From contig NZ_CP013910.1 in assembly GCF_001507665.1 (NCBI RefSeq), positions 867,501 through 931,500 on the forward strand: DNA of 64,000 nucleotides. The letters are read 5' to 3'. The DNA comes from Deinococcus actinosclerus (lineage in GTDB: Bacteria; Deinococcota; Deinococci; Deinococcales; Deinococcaceae). Numbering within the stretch: position 1 is the first letter of the stretch; each line of letters opens with the position of its first letter. Of the stretch, positions 20,974-31,964 are shown one piece after another. The notes below the pieces were generated by a model that saw only the letters and a program-made list of their open reading frames with translations, had not been told where the DNA came from and searched no databases. A program made the position numbers and the translations under genes.

Positions 20974-21001
20974 CAGGGGAGGGCCGCGCGGCCCTCCCCT
21001 G
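20974..21001. terminator. Bidirectional hairpin
   Basis: A perfect 14-bp palindromic stem (CAGGGGAGGGCCGC and its complement) between convergent genes. Confidence 0.8.
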
Positions 21002-21013
21002 CGCGTGACCTGC

Positions 21014-21796
21014 TCAGGCCTTGCGCAGCTGCCCGGCCTTCTCCTCCATGAGCTGCGCCAGGTCCTCCAGCGCCTGCGCCTGCTGCGCGGGGGCCGCGCC
21101 GGTCTCGGTCAGTTTCTCCGCGACGGCCTCACCGATGCGGGTCAGGGCGTCCACCTGCTGCGGCGCGGCCTCGTCCAGTTCCGCCAGCCGCTCGACCAAA
21201 TGCTCGCCCGCCTGCCCCAGCACCTGCGCCTCCTGCTCGGCGTTCAGGCGGCCCAGGGTGGCGACCCGGTCGTGGTACTCGGCGCTCACGCGCTCGAGCT
21301 GCGCGACCTGTTCCAGCGTGTCGGCCTGCACCTGCGCGGCCTGCATCAGGGTCGTCAGGGCCTGCATCTGCTCGCGCACGCGCGCGTGGATGCCCTCCAG
21401 GCGGCGCACGTTCACCTCGCCGACGGGCGTGCGGGCCACCTCGTCCAGCGCCGTGCAGACCAGTTCGTCCAGCGCGTGGGCCGCCGTGATCTGCGCCTCG
21501 CCGCTTTCCAGGATGTGGCGCAGCGCCTCCTCCTGCGCCGAGCGGGCCTCACCGCCCGCCCCGAACGGCAGGGCGCGCAGCTGCTCGGTCGTGACCTGCA
21601 CCACCTCGCGCAGCGCGTCGGTCGCGGCCAGCCCCTCCCGGCCGGCGCGGATGATGGCGTCCAGCGCGCTCGTCTGCGCCCACCCGGCGGCCCCCACGTG
21701 CTCGCGGGCGCGCACCTCCGCCACGCGGCGGCGCTGTTTCAGGGACGCTTCGCGCACCTGCGCGACCTGTTGGGCTGCATCTTCGACGGCTGTCAT
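21014..21796 (-). CDS. Long alpha-helical / coiled-coil protein of unknown function
   Basis: 260 residues, nearly all predicted helix with heptad-like Leu/Ala/Val spacing and many Glu, Gln and Arg. It has no signal peptide and no Pro breaks except near TPVG and ALPFGAGG. The composition resembles phasin-like or methyl-accepting-type helical bundles, but no signature is visible. It lies divergent to rplS and convergent to the GNAT gene. Confidence 0.7.
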   Translation of the reverse strand: MTAVEDAAQQVAQVREASLKQRRRVAEVRAREHVGAAGWAQTSALDAIIRAGREGLAATDALREVVQVTTEQLRALPFGAGGEARSAQEEALRHILESGEAQITAAHALDELVCTALDEVARTPVGEVNVRRLEGIHARVREQMQALTTLMQAAQVQADTLEQVAQLERVSAEYHDRVATLGRLNAEQEAQVLGQAGEHLVERLAELDEAAPQQVDALTRIGEAVAEKLTETGAAPAQQAQALEDLAQLMEEKAGQLRKA

Positions 21797-21848
21797 GTTG
21801 CCCAGACTGCCGTGTCTGGCCCGCCGCTGAACGTGACTCCTGCCGCAC

Positions 21849-21877
21849 TTGCCCCCGGCAGAGGCGGCCCGTATACT
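21849..21877 (+). promoter_or_regulatory. Promoter of rplS
   Basis: TTGCCC (21849-21854), a 17-base spacer and TATACT (21872-21877). It leaves a leader of about 100 bases before rplS. Confidence 0.8.
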
Positions 21878-21883
21878 TCTACA

Positions 21884-21984
21884 GTTCGGTCGTCTGCCCA
21901 GGCGACCAGTTCATCAGGAGCACGAACGTCTCTGCCCGCAGACAGCGGGACGGTGGGACGGTCCGCTGCCCGAAGGAGCAAACC
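21884..21984 (+). promoter_or_regulatory. Structured 5' leader of rplS
   Basis: About 100 bases between promoter and start codon. It contains the hairpin CCCGC-agaca-GCGGG and an overlapping pairing AGCGGgAC with GTCCGCT just before the AAGGAG site. The two pairings share bases, so they are mutually exclusive, as in autoregulatory ribosomal-protein leaders. A role is inferred. Confidence 0.4.
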
Positions 21985-22410
<426 letters not shown>

Positions 22411-22423
22411 GGCCCTGGCCGCC

Positions 22424-22453
22424 GCGCCGCCCCCGGATGTCCGGGGGCGGCGC
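22424..22453 (+). terminator. Terminator of rplS
   Basis: A perfect 13-bp GC stem with ATGT loop, followed by GCTCCTTT. Confidence 0.8.
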
Positions 22454-22488
22454 GCTCCTTTGCCTACCCGCGCCGCGCGGTCAGCCGG

Positions 22489-22494
22489 TAACGT
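22489..22494 (+). promoter_or_regulatory. -10 box of the HAD gene pair
   Basis: TAACGT 6 bases before the GTG at 22501; leaderless-type spacing. Confidence 0.55.
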
Positions 22495-22500
22495 GCGGAC

Positions 22501-23253
22501 GTGCCCCCCACCGCGCTGCTGGCCCTGGACCTTGACGGCACCCTGCTCGGCCCTCAGGGTGAGGTGCCCCCCGGCCTGAGTGATGAACTGCGCGCCTGGG
22601 CCGGGGCGGGCGCGCATCTGGCGCTGCTGACGGCGCGGGGCCGCGTGCCGCCCGAGGTGCAGGGCTGGCCGCTGCACACGGTGACCCGCTGTTACGGGGC
22701 GTGGGTGGAGCAGGCGGGACAGGCGCTGTGGTCGTGGTTCCTGCCGGAAGCAACGGTCCGCGTCGCCACCGAGGCCATTCCACTGGCCGACCGGCGGGTA
22801 GGGAAGACCCTACTGGGCACGGCCGACCCGGGCGGGATCGTGCGCGGCCCCCAGCCGGGATTCGAGACGTCCTGGCCGCAGGCGCGCGCGGTGCTGAAGA
22901 TCGTGCGGGGCGATGAGCCCGCGCGGCTGGACGTCCTGGCGGCCCGCTGGGCGGCGCTGCCCGGCACGGGGCTGATCCGCGAGCGGTCCACCCGGCTGGT
23001 GCTGGTGCGGGCCGGCGCCGACAAGGGCGCGGCGCTGCGTCACCTGACGGCCCACCTGGGTGTGCTCCGCGCGCGGGTCGTGGCGGCCGGGGACGGCCCG
23101 GCGGACGCCGCGATGCTCCCTCACGCCGGGCTGTTCATCCGGGTGGGCGCGCACCCGGCGCTGGCGGGCGCGGCGCTGCGCGCCGGGTGTCCAGCGGATG
23201 TGCCCGGTGTCCTGGCGGGGGTGCGGGTGCGGTTGCTACGCTGCCCGGCGTGA
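22501..23253 (+). CDS. HAD-superfamily hydrolase (Cof-like), first of a tandem pair
   Basis: 250 residues. HAD motif I is LALDLDGTLL (about 7-16), motif II is the Thr in LLTARG and motif IV is AAGDGPADAAML. The motif III Lys is likely in DKGAALRHL. Cof-type HAD proteins dephosphorylate sugar phosphates or FMN-like molecules. This copy has shorter C2-cap features than its neighbour. It overlaps the next gene by 4 bases (GTGA), so the two paralogues are co-translated. Confidence 0.85.
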   Translation: MPPTALLALDLDGTLLGPQGEVPPGLSDELRAWAGAGAHLALLTARGRVPPEVQGWPLHTVTRCYGAWVEQAGQALWSWFLPEATVRVATEAIPLADRRVGKTLLGTADPGGIVRGPQPGFETSWPQARAVLKIVRGDEPARLDVLAARWAALPGTGLIRERSTRLVLVRAGADKGAALRHLTAHLGVLRARVVAAGDGPADAAMLPHAGLFIRVGAHPALAGAALRAGCPADVPGVLAGVRVRLLRCPA

Positions 23254-24083
23254 ACCTGCCCGAGAACGCCCCGACCACGCTCCCTCTGCTGATGGCCTTC
23301 GACCTGGACGGCACGCTGATTCCCGACGCGGGCCGCGCCGCCGCGCCCGACGTGGTGGCCGCCCTGGGTCGCCTGCGGGCCCTGGGGGTGCAGCTGGCGA
23401 TCATCACGGGGCGCGACACGCCGCCCGGCGCGGTGCGGGACGCCATGCAGCCGCACGCGGTCGCCACGAACAACGGCGGGCGGGTGCTCGTCGGGGACGA
23501 CCTGCACCAGGAGGCCAGTTTCACCGACGCGGATCTGGAGGCGGTGCTGGCGCACGAGCTGCCGGGCGCGCGGGTGGTGCTGTTCACCGCCGAGACGCTG
23601 TACGTGGACCTGCCGCCCGGCGCAGAGCCCGAACCCTGGATGTTGGCGCGGTCGTTCCGGCCGCTGGCGGACGCGCCGCGCGCGGGCATCCTGAAGGCCG
23701 GGTACTACCACCCGGACGTGGCGGGACTGGCCGGGCGCCTGCGTGAGGGGCACCCGCATCTGGTCCTGACCGGCGCGCAGGCGCCCTACCCGCACTTCCT
23801 GACGGTCACGCCGCAGGGAGCGCACAAGGGCGCGGCGCTCACGCTGATCGCGGACGCGCTGGGCGTCCCGCATGACCGCACCGTGGCGTTCGGGGACAGT
23901 GACAACGATCAGGCGATGCTGGAGGTCGCGGCGTTCGGCGTGCAGGTGGGGGACCTGCCGCTGCTGGCCCCCCACGCCGACGCGCGCGTGGACACGCAGG
24001 CGGAACTGGGCGCGTTCCTGCACGCCTGGGCCGACCGGATGGCGGCCGGCCAGGCTGGGGCGGCCCGGGCCGGGGAGCGGTAA
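23250..24083 (+). CDS. HAD-superfamily hydrolase (Cof-type), second of a tandem pair
   Basis: 277 residues. All HAD motifs are standard: MAFDLDGTLIPD (14-25), IITGRDTPP, TPQGAHKGAAL with the motif III Lys, and VAFGDSDNDQAML. The cap is the C2B type. The start is the GTG at 23250, overlapping the upstream stop; a TACGCT box 7 bases before it could also give a separate leaderless transcript. Substrate unknown. Confidence 0.9.
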   Translation: MNLPENAPTTLPLLMAFDLDGTLIPDAGRAAAPDVVAALGRLRALGVQLAIITGRDTPPGAVRDAMQPHAVATNNGGRVLVGDDLHQEASFTDADLEAVLAHELPGARVVLFTAETLYVDLPPGAEPEPWMLARSFRPLADAPRAGILKAGYYHPDVAGLAGRLREGHPHLVLTGAQAPYPHFLTVTPQGAHKGAALTLIADALGVPHDRTVAFGDSDNDQAMLEVAAFGVQVGDLPLLAPHADARVDTQAELGAFLHAWADRMAAGQAGAARAGER

Positions 24084-24094
24084 ACGGTTTCCGG

Positions 24095-25108
24095 TCAGGA
24101 CCGCGCGGGCGGGGCGGTGCTGCCCCGCTCGATCAGCCGTGCGCCCAGCACCACGTGCCGCTGCGTGACCGTCCCGTGTCCGAGCTGCGCGAGCATCAGC
24201 GCGGCGGCCTGTTCGGCCATGGTCTTCACCGGCTGCTCGAGCACCGTGATGGGCGGGTCCACGAGGCTGGTCCAGGGGTAGTTGTCGAAGGCGACGAGGC
24301 TGATGTCGTCCGGCAGGCGCACCCCGCGTTCGCGCAGCGCGCGGTACGCTCCGGACGCCTGCGTGCCGGTCAGGGCGATCAGCGCGGTGGGCGGCTCGGG
24401 CAGGTCGAGCAGGTCGTTCGTGAGGGCGTAGGCGGTGTCCTCGGTGAGCAGGGTCACGCGCTGGTACTCGGCGGGGACGGTCAGGCCCAGTGCGTTCATG
24501 ATCTCCGGGAAGGCGCGGCTGCGTTCCTCCGGGTGGATGACCGGGTGGTAGGTGCCCAGCGCGGCGATGCGGCGGTGGCCCAGCGCGTGCAGGTGCGTGA
24601 CCGCCTGCCGCACGGCGCCCGGGTTGTCGAGCATCACGCTGGGTTCGTCGTGGTGGGGGGGGCGGTAGTCGTACTCGGTGATGGCCACGCCGCGTGAGCG
24701 CAGCCGCGCGAGGTACTCCTGGCTGTCCTGGCCGTAGCCGGGGCGCAGCATGACGCCGGCCACGCGCAGGCCGTACAGCCGCCTCAGTTCCTGGAGTTCG
24801 CGCTGGGCGCTGTACTCGTTCTCGCTGATGATCAGGGTGTAGCCCGCGTCCGCCAGGACGTGCGAGGCGGTGCGGGCGAACTGCGCGAAGAAGGGTTCGA
24901 GGATCGAGCCGACGACCAGCCCGACGGTGGTGCTCTGGCCGCCGCGCAGGCTCCCGGCGCGCTGGTCGGGCTCGTAGTGCAGCTGCGCGATGGCCTGCTG
25001 GACACGCGCGAGCGTGTCGGGCGTGAGTTTGTCGGGTTCCTTCAGGGCGCGTTTGGCAGTGGTGGGGGAGACGCCGGCCAGCCGGGCGACGTCCTGGATG
25101 GTGGACAC
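24095..25108 (-). CDS. LacI-family regulator of the polyol operon
   Basis: 337 residues. The helix-turn-helix is STIQDVARLAGVSPTTAKRAL at the N-terminus and the hinge is near GSLRGG. A periplasmic-binding-protein-like effector domain follows. It is divergent from the sugar/polyol uptake and dehydrogenase operon, which it probably represses until a polyol binds. The start is the GTG at 25108, because TTGAGT-18-TACAAT ends 6 bases upstream; longer in-frame starts would span the promoter. Two GGTC/GGAC-ACGA-GACC sites with central CG lie in the shared intergenic region. Confidence 0.92.
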   Translation of the reverse strand: MSTIQDVARLAGVSPTTAKRALKEPDKLTPDTLARVQQAIAQLHYEPDQRAGSLRGGQSTTVGLVVGSILEPFFAQFARTASHVLADAGYTLIISENEYSAQRELQELRRLYGLRVAGVMLRPGYGQDSQEYLARLRSRGVAITEYDYRPPHHDEPSVMLDNPGAVRQAVTHLHALGHRRIAALGTYHPVIHPEERSRAFPEIMNALGLTVPAEYQRVTLLTEDTAYALTNDLLDLPEPPTALIALTGTQASGAYRALRERGVRLPDDISLVAFDNYPWTSLVDPPITVLEQPVKTMAEQAAALMLAQLGHGTVTQRHVVLGARLIERGSTAPPARS

Positions 25109-25114
25109 GGCTGC

Positions 25115-25144
25115 ATTGTAGGTCAGGGTCGAGGCGACACTCAA
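25115..25144 (-). promoter_or_regulatory. Promoter of the LacI-family gene
   Basis: TTGAGT (25139-25144), an 18-base spacer and TACAAT (25115-25120), 6 bases before the GTG start. Confidence 0.7.
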
Positions 25145-25150
25145 GCGGTT

Positions 25151-25165
25151 GGTCACGAGACCATT
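25151..25165. promoter_or_regulatory. Candidate LacI-family operator 1
   Basis: GGTCACGAGACC with a central CG, followed by ATT. The CACGAGACCATT part recurs at 25231. Confidence 0.5.
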
Positions 25166-25202
25166 TTCACATGCCACCTTCCGGAGTGGCACCAGTAGAC
25201 AA

Positions 25203-25219
25203 TTGAAAACGATTGTGAT
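25203..25219. promoter_or_regulatory. Candidate LacI-family operator 2 (CcpA-like palindrome)
   Basis: TTGAAAACGATTGTGA resembles the generic LacI-family TGNAANCGNTNNCA site and lies between the divergent genes. Confidence 0.35.
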
Positions 25220-25227
25220 TCACTGAT

Positions 25228-25242
25228 GGACACGAGACCATT
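25228..25242. promoter_or_regulatory. Candidate LacI-family operator 3
   Basis: GGACACGAGACCATT, a near repeat of the site at 25151, upstream of the transport operon. Confidence 0.5.
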
Positions 25243-25355
25243 CAATCCGAGATCAGGTGAGCCCGTCACCTGAAGTGGCGCCGCTGTCACCGACGCCGCT
25301 CCGCTGCTGTCCGCCCCGCCCCTGACCGGGCCCTGTCCCACCGGAGGAACCACCC

Positions 25356-26681
<1,326 letters not shown>

Positions 26682-26693
26682 GCCCCCACGCGG

Positions 26694-26719
26694 GGCGCGG
26701 CGACCTCCAGCGCCGCGCC
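26694..26719 (+). terminator. Intercistronic hairpin after the binding-protein gene
   Basis: GGCGCGGCG and CGCCGCGCC with an 8-base loop, between binding protein and permease. Hairpins here often give partial termination or mRNA protection, so the binding protein is made in excess. Confidence 0.5.
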
Positions 26720-26822
26720 TCACCCCCACCCGCAGTCCCAGCGCACCCCAGGGGAGGCCCGAGGCGACGACCTCGCCTCCCCACGTCGCTTGTCCACGCC
26801 GCCCTCACAGGAGGTGAAGTTC

Positions 26823-27737
<915 letters not shown>

Positions 27738-27738
27738 C

Positions 27739-28557
27739 ATGCAGGCCCAGATCCGACTGAGAAACGCGCTGCTGACCCTCGTCACGTACCTGATCGCCGC
27801 CGCGTTCCTGTTCCCGCTCGTGTGGATGTTCATGGCCGCCTTCAAGACCGAGGCGCAGGCCTTCGCCACCCCGCCCGTGTTCGTGTTCACGCCCGTCCTG
27901 GAGAACTTCGGGCATGCGCTGGGCAGCTACTTCCCGGCGCTGCGCAACTCGCTGGTCGCCGCGGTGGGCAGCACGGTCCTGGCGTTCATCCTGGGCCTCC
28001 CGGCCGCGTTCGCGCTGGCCGTGTACCCTACCCGCCGCGCGCAGGGCGTGCTGACCTGGATGCTGTCCACCAAGTTCATGCCTGCTGTCGGCGTGATCGT
28101 GCCGCTGTTCCTGATCTTCCGCAACCTGCACCTGCTCGACACGCTGCCCGGCCTGATCCTGATGTACACCACCATGAACCTCCCGCTGGTCGTGTGGATG
28201 ATGCACTCCTACATGACCGAGATCCCCTACGCCATCTACGAGGCCGCCAAGGTGGACGGCGCCTCGGTCGGGCAGGAATTCTTCGGGATCGCGCTGCCGC
28301 TGAGCACGCCCGGCATGGCCGCCACCGCCCTGCTGTGCCTGATCTTCGCGTGGAACGAGGTGTTCTTCGCCCTGAACCTCACGAACAGCGACGCTGCGCC
28401 CCTGAGCGTGTTCATCAGCCAGTTCAAGACCAGCGAGGGCCTGTTCTGGGCGCAGATGAGCGCCGCCGCCACCCTGACCGTCCTGCCGGTCCTGATCTTC
28501 GGCTGGATCGCGCAGCGCCAGCTGGTCCGCGGCCTGAGCTTCGGCGCGGTGAAATGA
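27739..28557 (+). CDS. ABC transporter permease, MalG-like
   Basis: 272 residues with six helices and the EAA loop YEAAKVDGASVGQEFFGIALP (about 168-188). It is the second channel subunit. It starts 1 base after the upstream stop and ends with an ATGA overlap into the polyol dehydrogenase gene, so transport and catabolism are tightly co-translated. Confidence 0.93.
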   Translation: MQAQIRLRNALLTLVTYLIAAAFLFPLVWMFMAAFKTEAQAFATPPVFVFTPVLENFGHALGSYFPALRNSLVAAVGSTVLAFILGLPAAFALAVYPTRRAQGVLTWMLSTKFMPAVGVIVPLFLIFRNLHLLDTLPGLILMYTTMNLPLVVWMMHSYMTEIPYAIYEAAKVDGASVGQEFFGIALPLSTPGMAATALLCLIFAWNEVFFALNLTNSDAAPLSVFISQFKTSEGLFWAQMSAAATLTVLPVLIFGWIAQRQLVRGLSFGAVK

Positions 28558-30059
28558 CCGTGGCCGCCGCCAGCCTCCCCCTGCGCGCCGCGAGCCTCCC
28601 CGCCCTGGCCGGGCGCGTGCAGGTGCCCACCTACGACCCGCGCGGCCTGCGCACCGGCATCGTGCACTTCGGCGTGGGTGCCTTCCACCGCTCGCATCAG
28701 GCCATGTACCTCGACCGGCTGCTCAACCTGGGGCAGGCGCACGACTGGGCCGTCTGCGGGGTGGGCGTCCTGCCCGGCGACGCCCGGGTGCGTGACGCGC
28801 TGCGCGCCCAGGACCACCTGTACACCCTGCTGACCCGCGCCCCGGACGGCCACCATGAGGCCCGCGTGATCGGCGCCGTGCACGACTACCTGTTCGCCCC
28901 GGACGACCCCGAGGCGGTCTGCGAGCGGCTGGCGCACCCCGCCACGCGCATCGTGTCCCTAACCGTCACCGAGGGCGGCTACAGCCTGAACAACGCCACC
29001 GGCGAGTTCGACCCCAGCGGGGACGTCCTGCACGACCTCCAGCCCGGCGCCGCGCCCCGCAGCACCCTGGGCTTCCTGACCGAGGGCCTGCGCCGCCGCC
29101 GCGAGCGCGGCCTGCGCCCCTTCACGGTCATGTCCTGCGACAACATCCAGGGCAACGGGCACGTCACCCGCCGGGTCCTGACGGCCTTCGCCCGCCGCCG
29201 GGACCCGGAACTGGCCGACTGGATCGACCGCGAGGTCGCCTTCCCGAACAGCATGGTCGACCGCATCACCCCGGTCACCACGGACGCCGTGCGCGCCGAT
29301 CTGGAGCGCGAGTACGGCGTGCAGGACGCCTGCCCGGTGGTCGCCGAGGCGTTCACGCAGTGGGTGCTCGAGGACCACTTCACCTGCGGCCGCCCCCCAC
29401 TGGAGGACGTGGGCGTGCAACTCGTCCCGGACGTCGAACCGTACGAACTCATGAAACTGCGCCTCCTGAACGCCGCGCATCAGGCCATGAGCTACCCCGC
29501 GCTTCTGGACGGCTACACGTTCGTGCACGAGGTCTGCCAGCAGCCCGACTACGCGCAGTTCCTGCTCGACTACATGACCTTCGAGGCCCGCCCCACCCTG
29601 CGCCCCGTCCCCGGCATCGACCTGGGCGCCTACAGCCACGACCTCATCGCGCGCTTCTCGAACCCCGCCATTCAGGACACCCTGGCCCGCCTGATCGTGG
29701 ACGGCAGCGAACGCATCCCCAAATTCCTGCTGCCCGTCGCTCGCGAACAGGCCGCGCGGGGCGGGGACCTGCGCCGCTGCGCCCTCGTGGTCGCCGCCTG
29801 GAGCGCCCACGTCGCGCAGGCCGCCACGCGCGGCGACGCGCTCGACGACGTCCGCGCTGCCGACCTCACCCGCGCCGCCCTGGCCGATCAGGTCACGCCC
29901 GGCGCGTTCCTGCACCAGCCCGACGTGTTCGGCGACCTGAGCGCCGCGCCCGCCTTCGCGCAGGCCTACCTGGACGCCCGCGCCGCCCTGGCCGCCCACG
30001 GCCCCCTCGGCGCGCTGCGCGCCCTGCACGCTGCCCCCACCCAAGGAGAACACGCATGA
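28554..30059 (+). CDS. Mannitol dehydrogenase-family long-chain polyol dehydrogenase
   Basis: 501 residues, the usual length. The NAD site region is GIVHFGVGAFHRSHQA near 36-51, and the catalytic Lys-x5-Asn-x2-His motif is KLRLLNAAH. Also typical are SCDNIQGNG and SMVDRITPVT. Enzymes of this family oxidise mannitol, arabitol or a related polyol to the ketose (or reduce uronates). The context with two other polyol dehydrogenases and a xylulokinase-type enzyme favours sugar-alcohol oxidation. ATGA overlaps link it to both neighbours. Confidence 0.93.
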   Translation: MTVAAASLPLRAASLPALAGRVQVPTYDPRGLRTGIVHFGVGAFHRSHQAMYLDRLLNLGQAHDWAVCGVGVLPGDARVRDALRAQDHLYTLLTRAPDGHHEARVIGAVHDYLFAPDDPEAVCERLAHPATRIVSLTVTEGGYSLNNATGEFDPSGDVLHDLQPGAAPRSTLGFLTEGLRRRRERGLRPFTVMSCDNIQGNGHVTRRVLTAFARRRDPELADWIDREVAFPNSMVDRITPVTTDAVRADLEREYGVQDACPVVAEAFTQWVLEDHFTCGRPPLEDVGVQLVPDVEPYELMKLRLLNAAHQAMSYPALLDGYTFVHEVCQQPDYAQFLLDYMTFEARPTLRPVPGIDLGAYSHDLIARFSNPAIQDTLARLIVDGSERIPKFLLPVAREQAARGGDLRRCALVVAAWSAHVAQAATRGDALDDVRAADLTRAALADQVTPGAFLHQPDVFGDLSAAPAFAQAYLDARAALAAHGPLGALRALHAAPTQGEHA

Positions 30060-30802
30060 CCATCCTCGACCTTTTCCGCCTGGACGGCCGCCACGCCCTG
30101 ATCACCGGGGGCGCGCAGGGCATCGGCTTCGAGATCGCCCGGGGCCTCGCGCAGGCCGGGGCGCGCGTCACCATCGCCGACCTGAACCCCAACGTGGGCC
30201 AGACCGCCGCCGCGACCCTGGCCGGGCAGTTCGAGGTGCTGAACGTCACCGACGCCGCCGCCGTCGCCGCCCTGGCCCGCAGGCTTCCGGACGTGGACAT
30301 CCTCGTGAACAACGCCGGGATCGTCCGCAACACCCCCGCCGAGGCCACCCCGGACGACGACTGGCGCAGCGTGATCGACGTGAATCTGAACGGCGTGTAC
30401 TGGTGCTGCCGGGAATTCGGCCGGGCCATGCTGGAGCGCGGCCAGGGCAGCATCGTGTCCACCGCCAGCATGAGCGGCCTGATCAGCAACCACCCGCAGC
30501 CGCAGGCGGCGTACAACGCCAGCAAGGCCGCCGTGATCCACCTCACCCGCTCCCTGGCGGGCGAGTGGGCGCCGCGCGGCGTGCGCGTGAACTGCGTCGC
30601 GCCCGGCTACACCGCCACGCCCCTCACCAGACGCGGCCTGGAGACCCCCGAATGGCGCGAGACGTGGCTGAAGGAAACCCCGATGGGCCGCCTCGCGGAA
30701 CCCGCCGAGATCGCCCCGGCCGTACTGTACCTCGCCTCCGAAGCTGCGAGTTTCGTCACCGGGCACGCGCTGGTCGTCGACGGCGGCTACACCTGCTGGT
30801 AA
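30056..30802 (+). CDS. Short-chain dehydrogenase/reductase (polyol/gluconate type)
   Basis: 248 residues. All classical SDR motifs are present: TGGAQGIG cofactor loop (about 18-25), NNAG, catalytic Ser in STASMSG, YNASK, and the terminal VVDGGYTCW. The family includes arabinitol, sorbitol and gluconate dehydrogenases. The ATG overlaps the upstream stop (ATGA) with AAGGAG before it. The distance to the next gene is widened by a small repeat element at 30811-30885. Confidence 0.93.
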   Translation: MTILDLFRLDGRHALITGGAQGIGFEIARGLAQAGARVTIADLNPNVGQTAAATLAGQFEVLNVTDAAAVAALARRLPDVDILVNNAGIVRNTPAEATPDDDWRSVIDVNLNGVYWCCREFGRAMLERGQGSIVSTASMSGLISNHPQPQAAYNASKAAVIHLTRSLAGEWAPRGVRVNCVAPGYTATPLTRRGLETPEWRETWLKETPMGRLAEPAEIAPAVLYLASEAASFVTGHALVVDGGYTCW

Positions 30803-30810
30803 AGCCCACG

Positions 30811-30885
30811 GGTACCGAGATGAGGGTCGAAGCGTCCGAGTACCGCCCCTGGACCCTTCGACCCTCGACCCTTCGACCCTTTCAA
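30811..30885. repeat. Gene-less octamer-repeat element inside the polyol operon
   Basis: The left arm TGAGGGTCGAAGCGTCCGAG (30821-30840) nearly matches 43053-43072. The right part is an octamer-like array of GACCCTTC units (30852-30882). GAGGGTCGAAG (30822-30832) is inverted at 30856-30866. It appears to be a solo derivative of the four-helix-bundle element at 43.0-43.5 kb. Confidence 0.6.
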
Positions 30886-30893
30886 GGAGTGAC

Positions 30894-31964
30894 ATGACCC
30901 TGAGTTCGAGAACCTCCGTCCTGACCGGCCTGCGCCAGCTGGACTGGACGTCGCGCGAGGTGCCGGCGCCCGGTGAGCGGGAGGTGCGGGTGCGGGTCAC
31001 GCGGATCGGCGTGTGCGGTAGCGACGTGCACTACTACTCGCACGGGCGGATCGGGCCCTTCGTGGTGAACGGCCCGCTGGTCCTGGGGCACGAGGTGAGC
31101 GGCGTGGTGGACGCCGTGGGCGCGGGCGTGACCCGCGTGAGCCCCGGTGACCGCGTGGCGCTGGAACCCGGCGTGCCGTGCCGCCGCTGCGCGTACTGCC
31201 GCGGCGGGGCGTACAACCTCTGCCCGGACATGACGTTCATGGCGACGCCCCCGGTGGATGGCGCGCTGACCGAGTACGTGCTGTGGCCCGATGACTTCGT
31301 TTACCCGGTGCCGGACAGTGTCAGTGACGACGCGGCGGCGCTGCTCGAACCGCTGGCGGTGGGCCTGTGGGGTGCCCGCAAGGGCGACGTGCGCCCCGGG
31401 CACGCGGTGGCGGTGCTGGGCGCCGGGCCGGTGGGCTGCACGACCGTCATGGCGGCCCGCGCGGCGGGCGCGACGACAATCATCGCGGTGGATCTGGAGG
31501 ACTTCCGGCTCGATCTGGCCCGCGAGGTGGGTGCCACCCATACCCTCAACGCGCGGAGTGTGGACGCGCTGGCCGCCATCCGCGAGCTGTGCGCCGCGCG
31601 CGACGGCCTGCCGCTCTCGCACGCGGGGGTGGACGTCGCCTTCGAGACGGCCGGGAGCCTCCCCACCACGCGCCTGACCCTGGCCGCGCCGAAACCGGGC
31701 GGCGTGGCCGTGCTGGTGGGCCTCCCGCCCGATCCGGAGGTGAGCCTGGACATCGTGAGCGCCGCGAGCCGTGAGGTGACGCTGCGCGGCGTGTTCCGCT
31801 ACGCGAACTGCTACCCGGCCGCCGTCGAGCTTGCGGCGAGTGGCCGCGTGAACCTGGACGCGCTCGTCACGCACCGCTTCCCGTTCGCGCAGACGCCCGA
31901 CGCGTTCGCCTTCGCCGACCGCGAGAAGCGCGCGTCCATGAAGGTCATGATCGATGTCCGCTGA
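30894..31964 (+). CDS. Zinc-dependent polyol dehydrogenase (sorbitol/xylitol dehydrogenase type)
   Basis: 356 residues of the medium-chain dehydrogenase family. The catalytic zinc site is GVCGSDVHYY plus GHEVSG, and the structural zinc loop has CRRCAYCRGGAYNLC. The cofactor site is VLGAGPVGC with an acidic residue after the beta strand (VDLED), favouring NAD. It most likely oxidises sorbitol, xylitol or L-iditol at C2. AAGGAGT lies 3 bases before the ATG, part of it contributed by the repeat's edge. The gene overlaps the kinase gene by 11 bases. Confidence 0.93.
   Translation: MTLSSRTSVLTGLRQLDWTSREVPAPGEREVRVRVTRIGVCGSDVHYYSHGRIGPFVVNGPLVLGHEVSGVVDAVGAGVTRVSPGDRVALEPGVPCRRCAYCRGGAYNLCPDMTFMATPPVDGALTEYVLWPDDFVYPVPDSVSDDAAALLEPLAVGLWGARKGDVRPGHAVAVLGAGPVGCTTVMAARAAGATTIIAVDLEDFRLDLAREVGATHTLNARSVDALAAIRELCAARDGLPLSHAGVDVAFETAGSLPTTRLTLAAPKPGGVAVLVGLPPDPEVSLDIVSAASREVTLRGVFRYANCYPAAVELAASGRVNLDALVTHRFPFAQTPDAFAFADREKRASMKVMIDVR

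Noticed and set aside
21014..21796. Reading the coiled-coil protein as a chemoreceptor
   Set aside because: No transmembrane segments and no conserved hairpin-tip motif.
27822..28553. In-frame extension upstream of the mannitol-type dehydrogenase
   Set aside because: It overlaps the MalG-like permease in another frame; the ATGA-overlapping start at 28554 begins the conserved domain.
29360..30055. Long N-terminal extension of the SDR frame
   Set aside because: Overlaps the dehydrogenase in another frame and has Arg-rich composition; the ATG at 30056 has a ribosome-binding site and starts the SDR domain.
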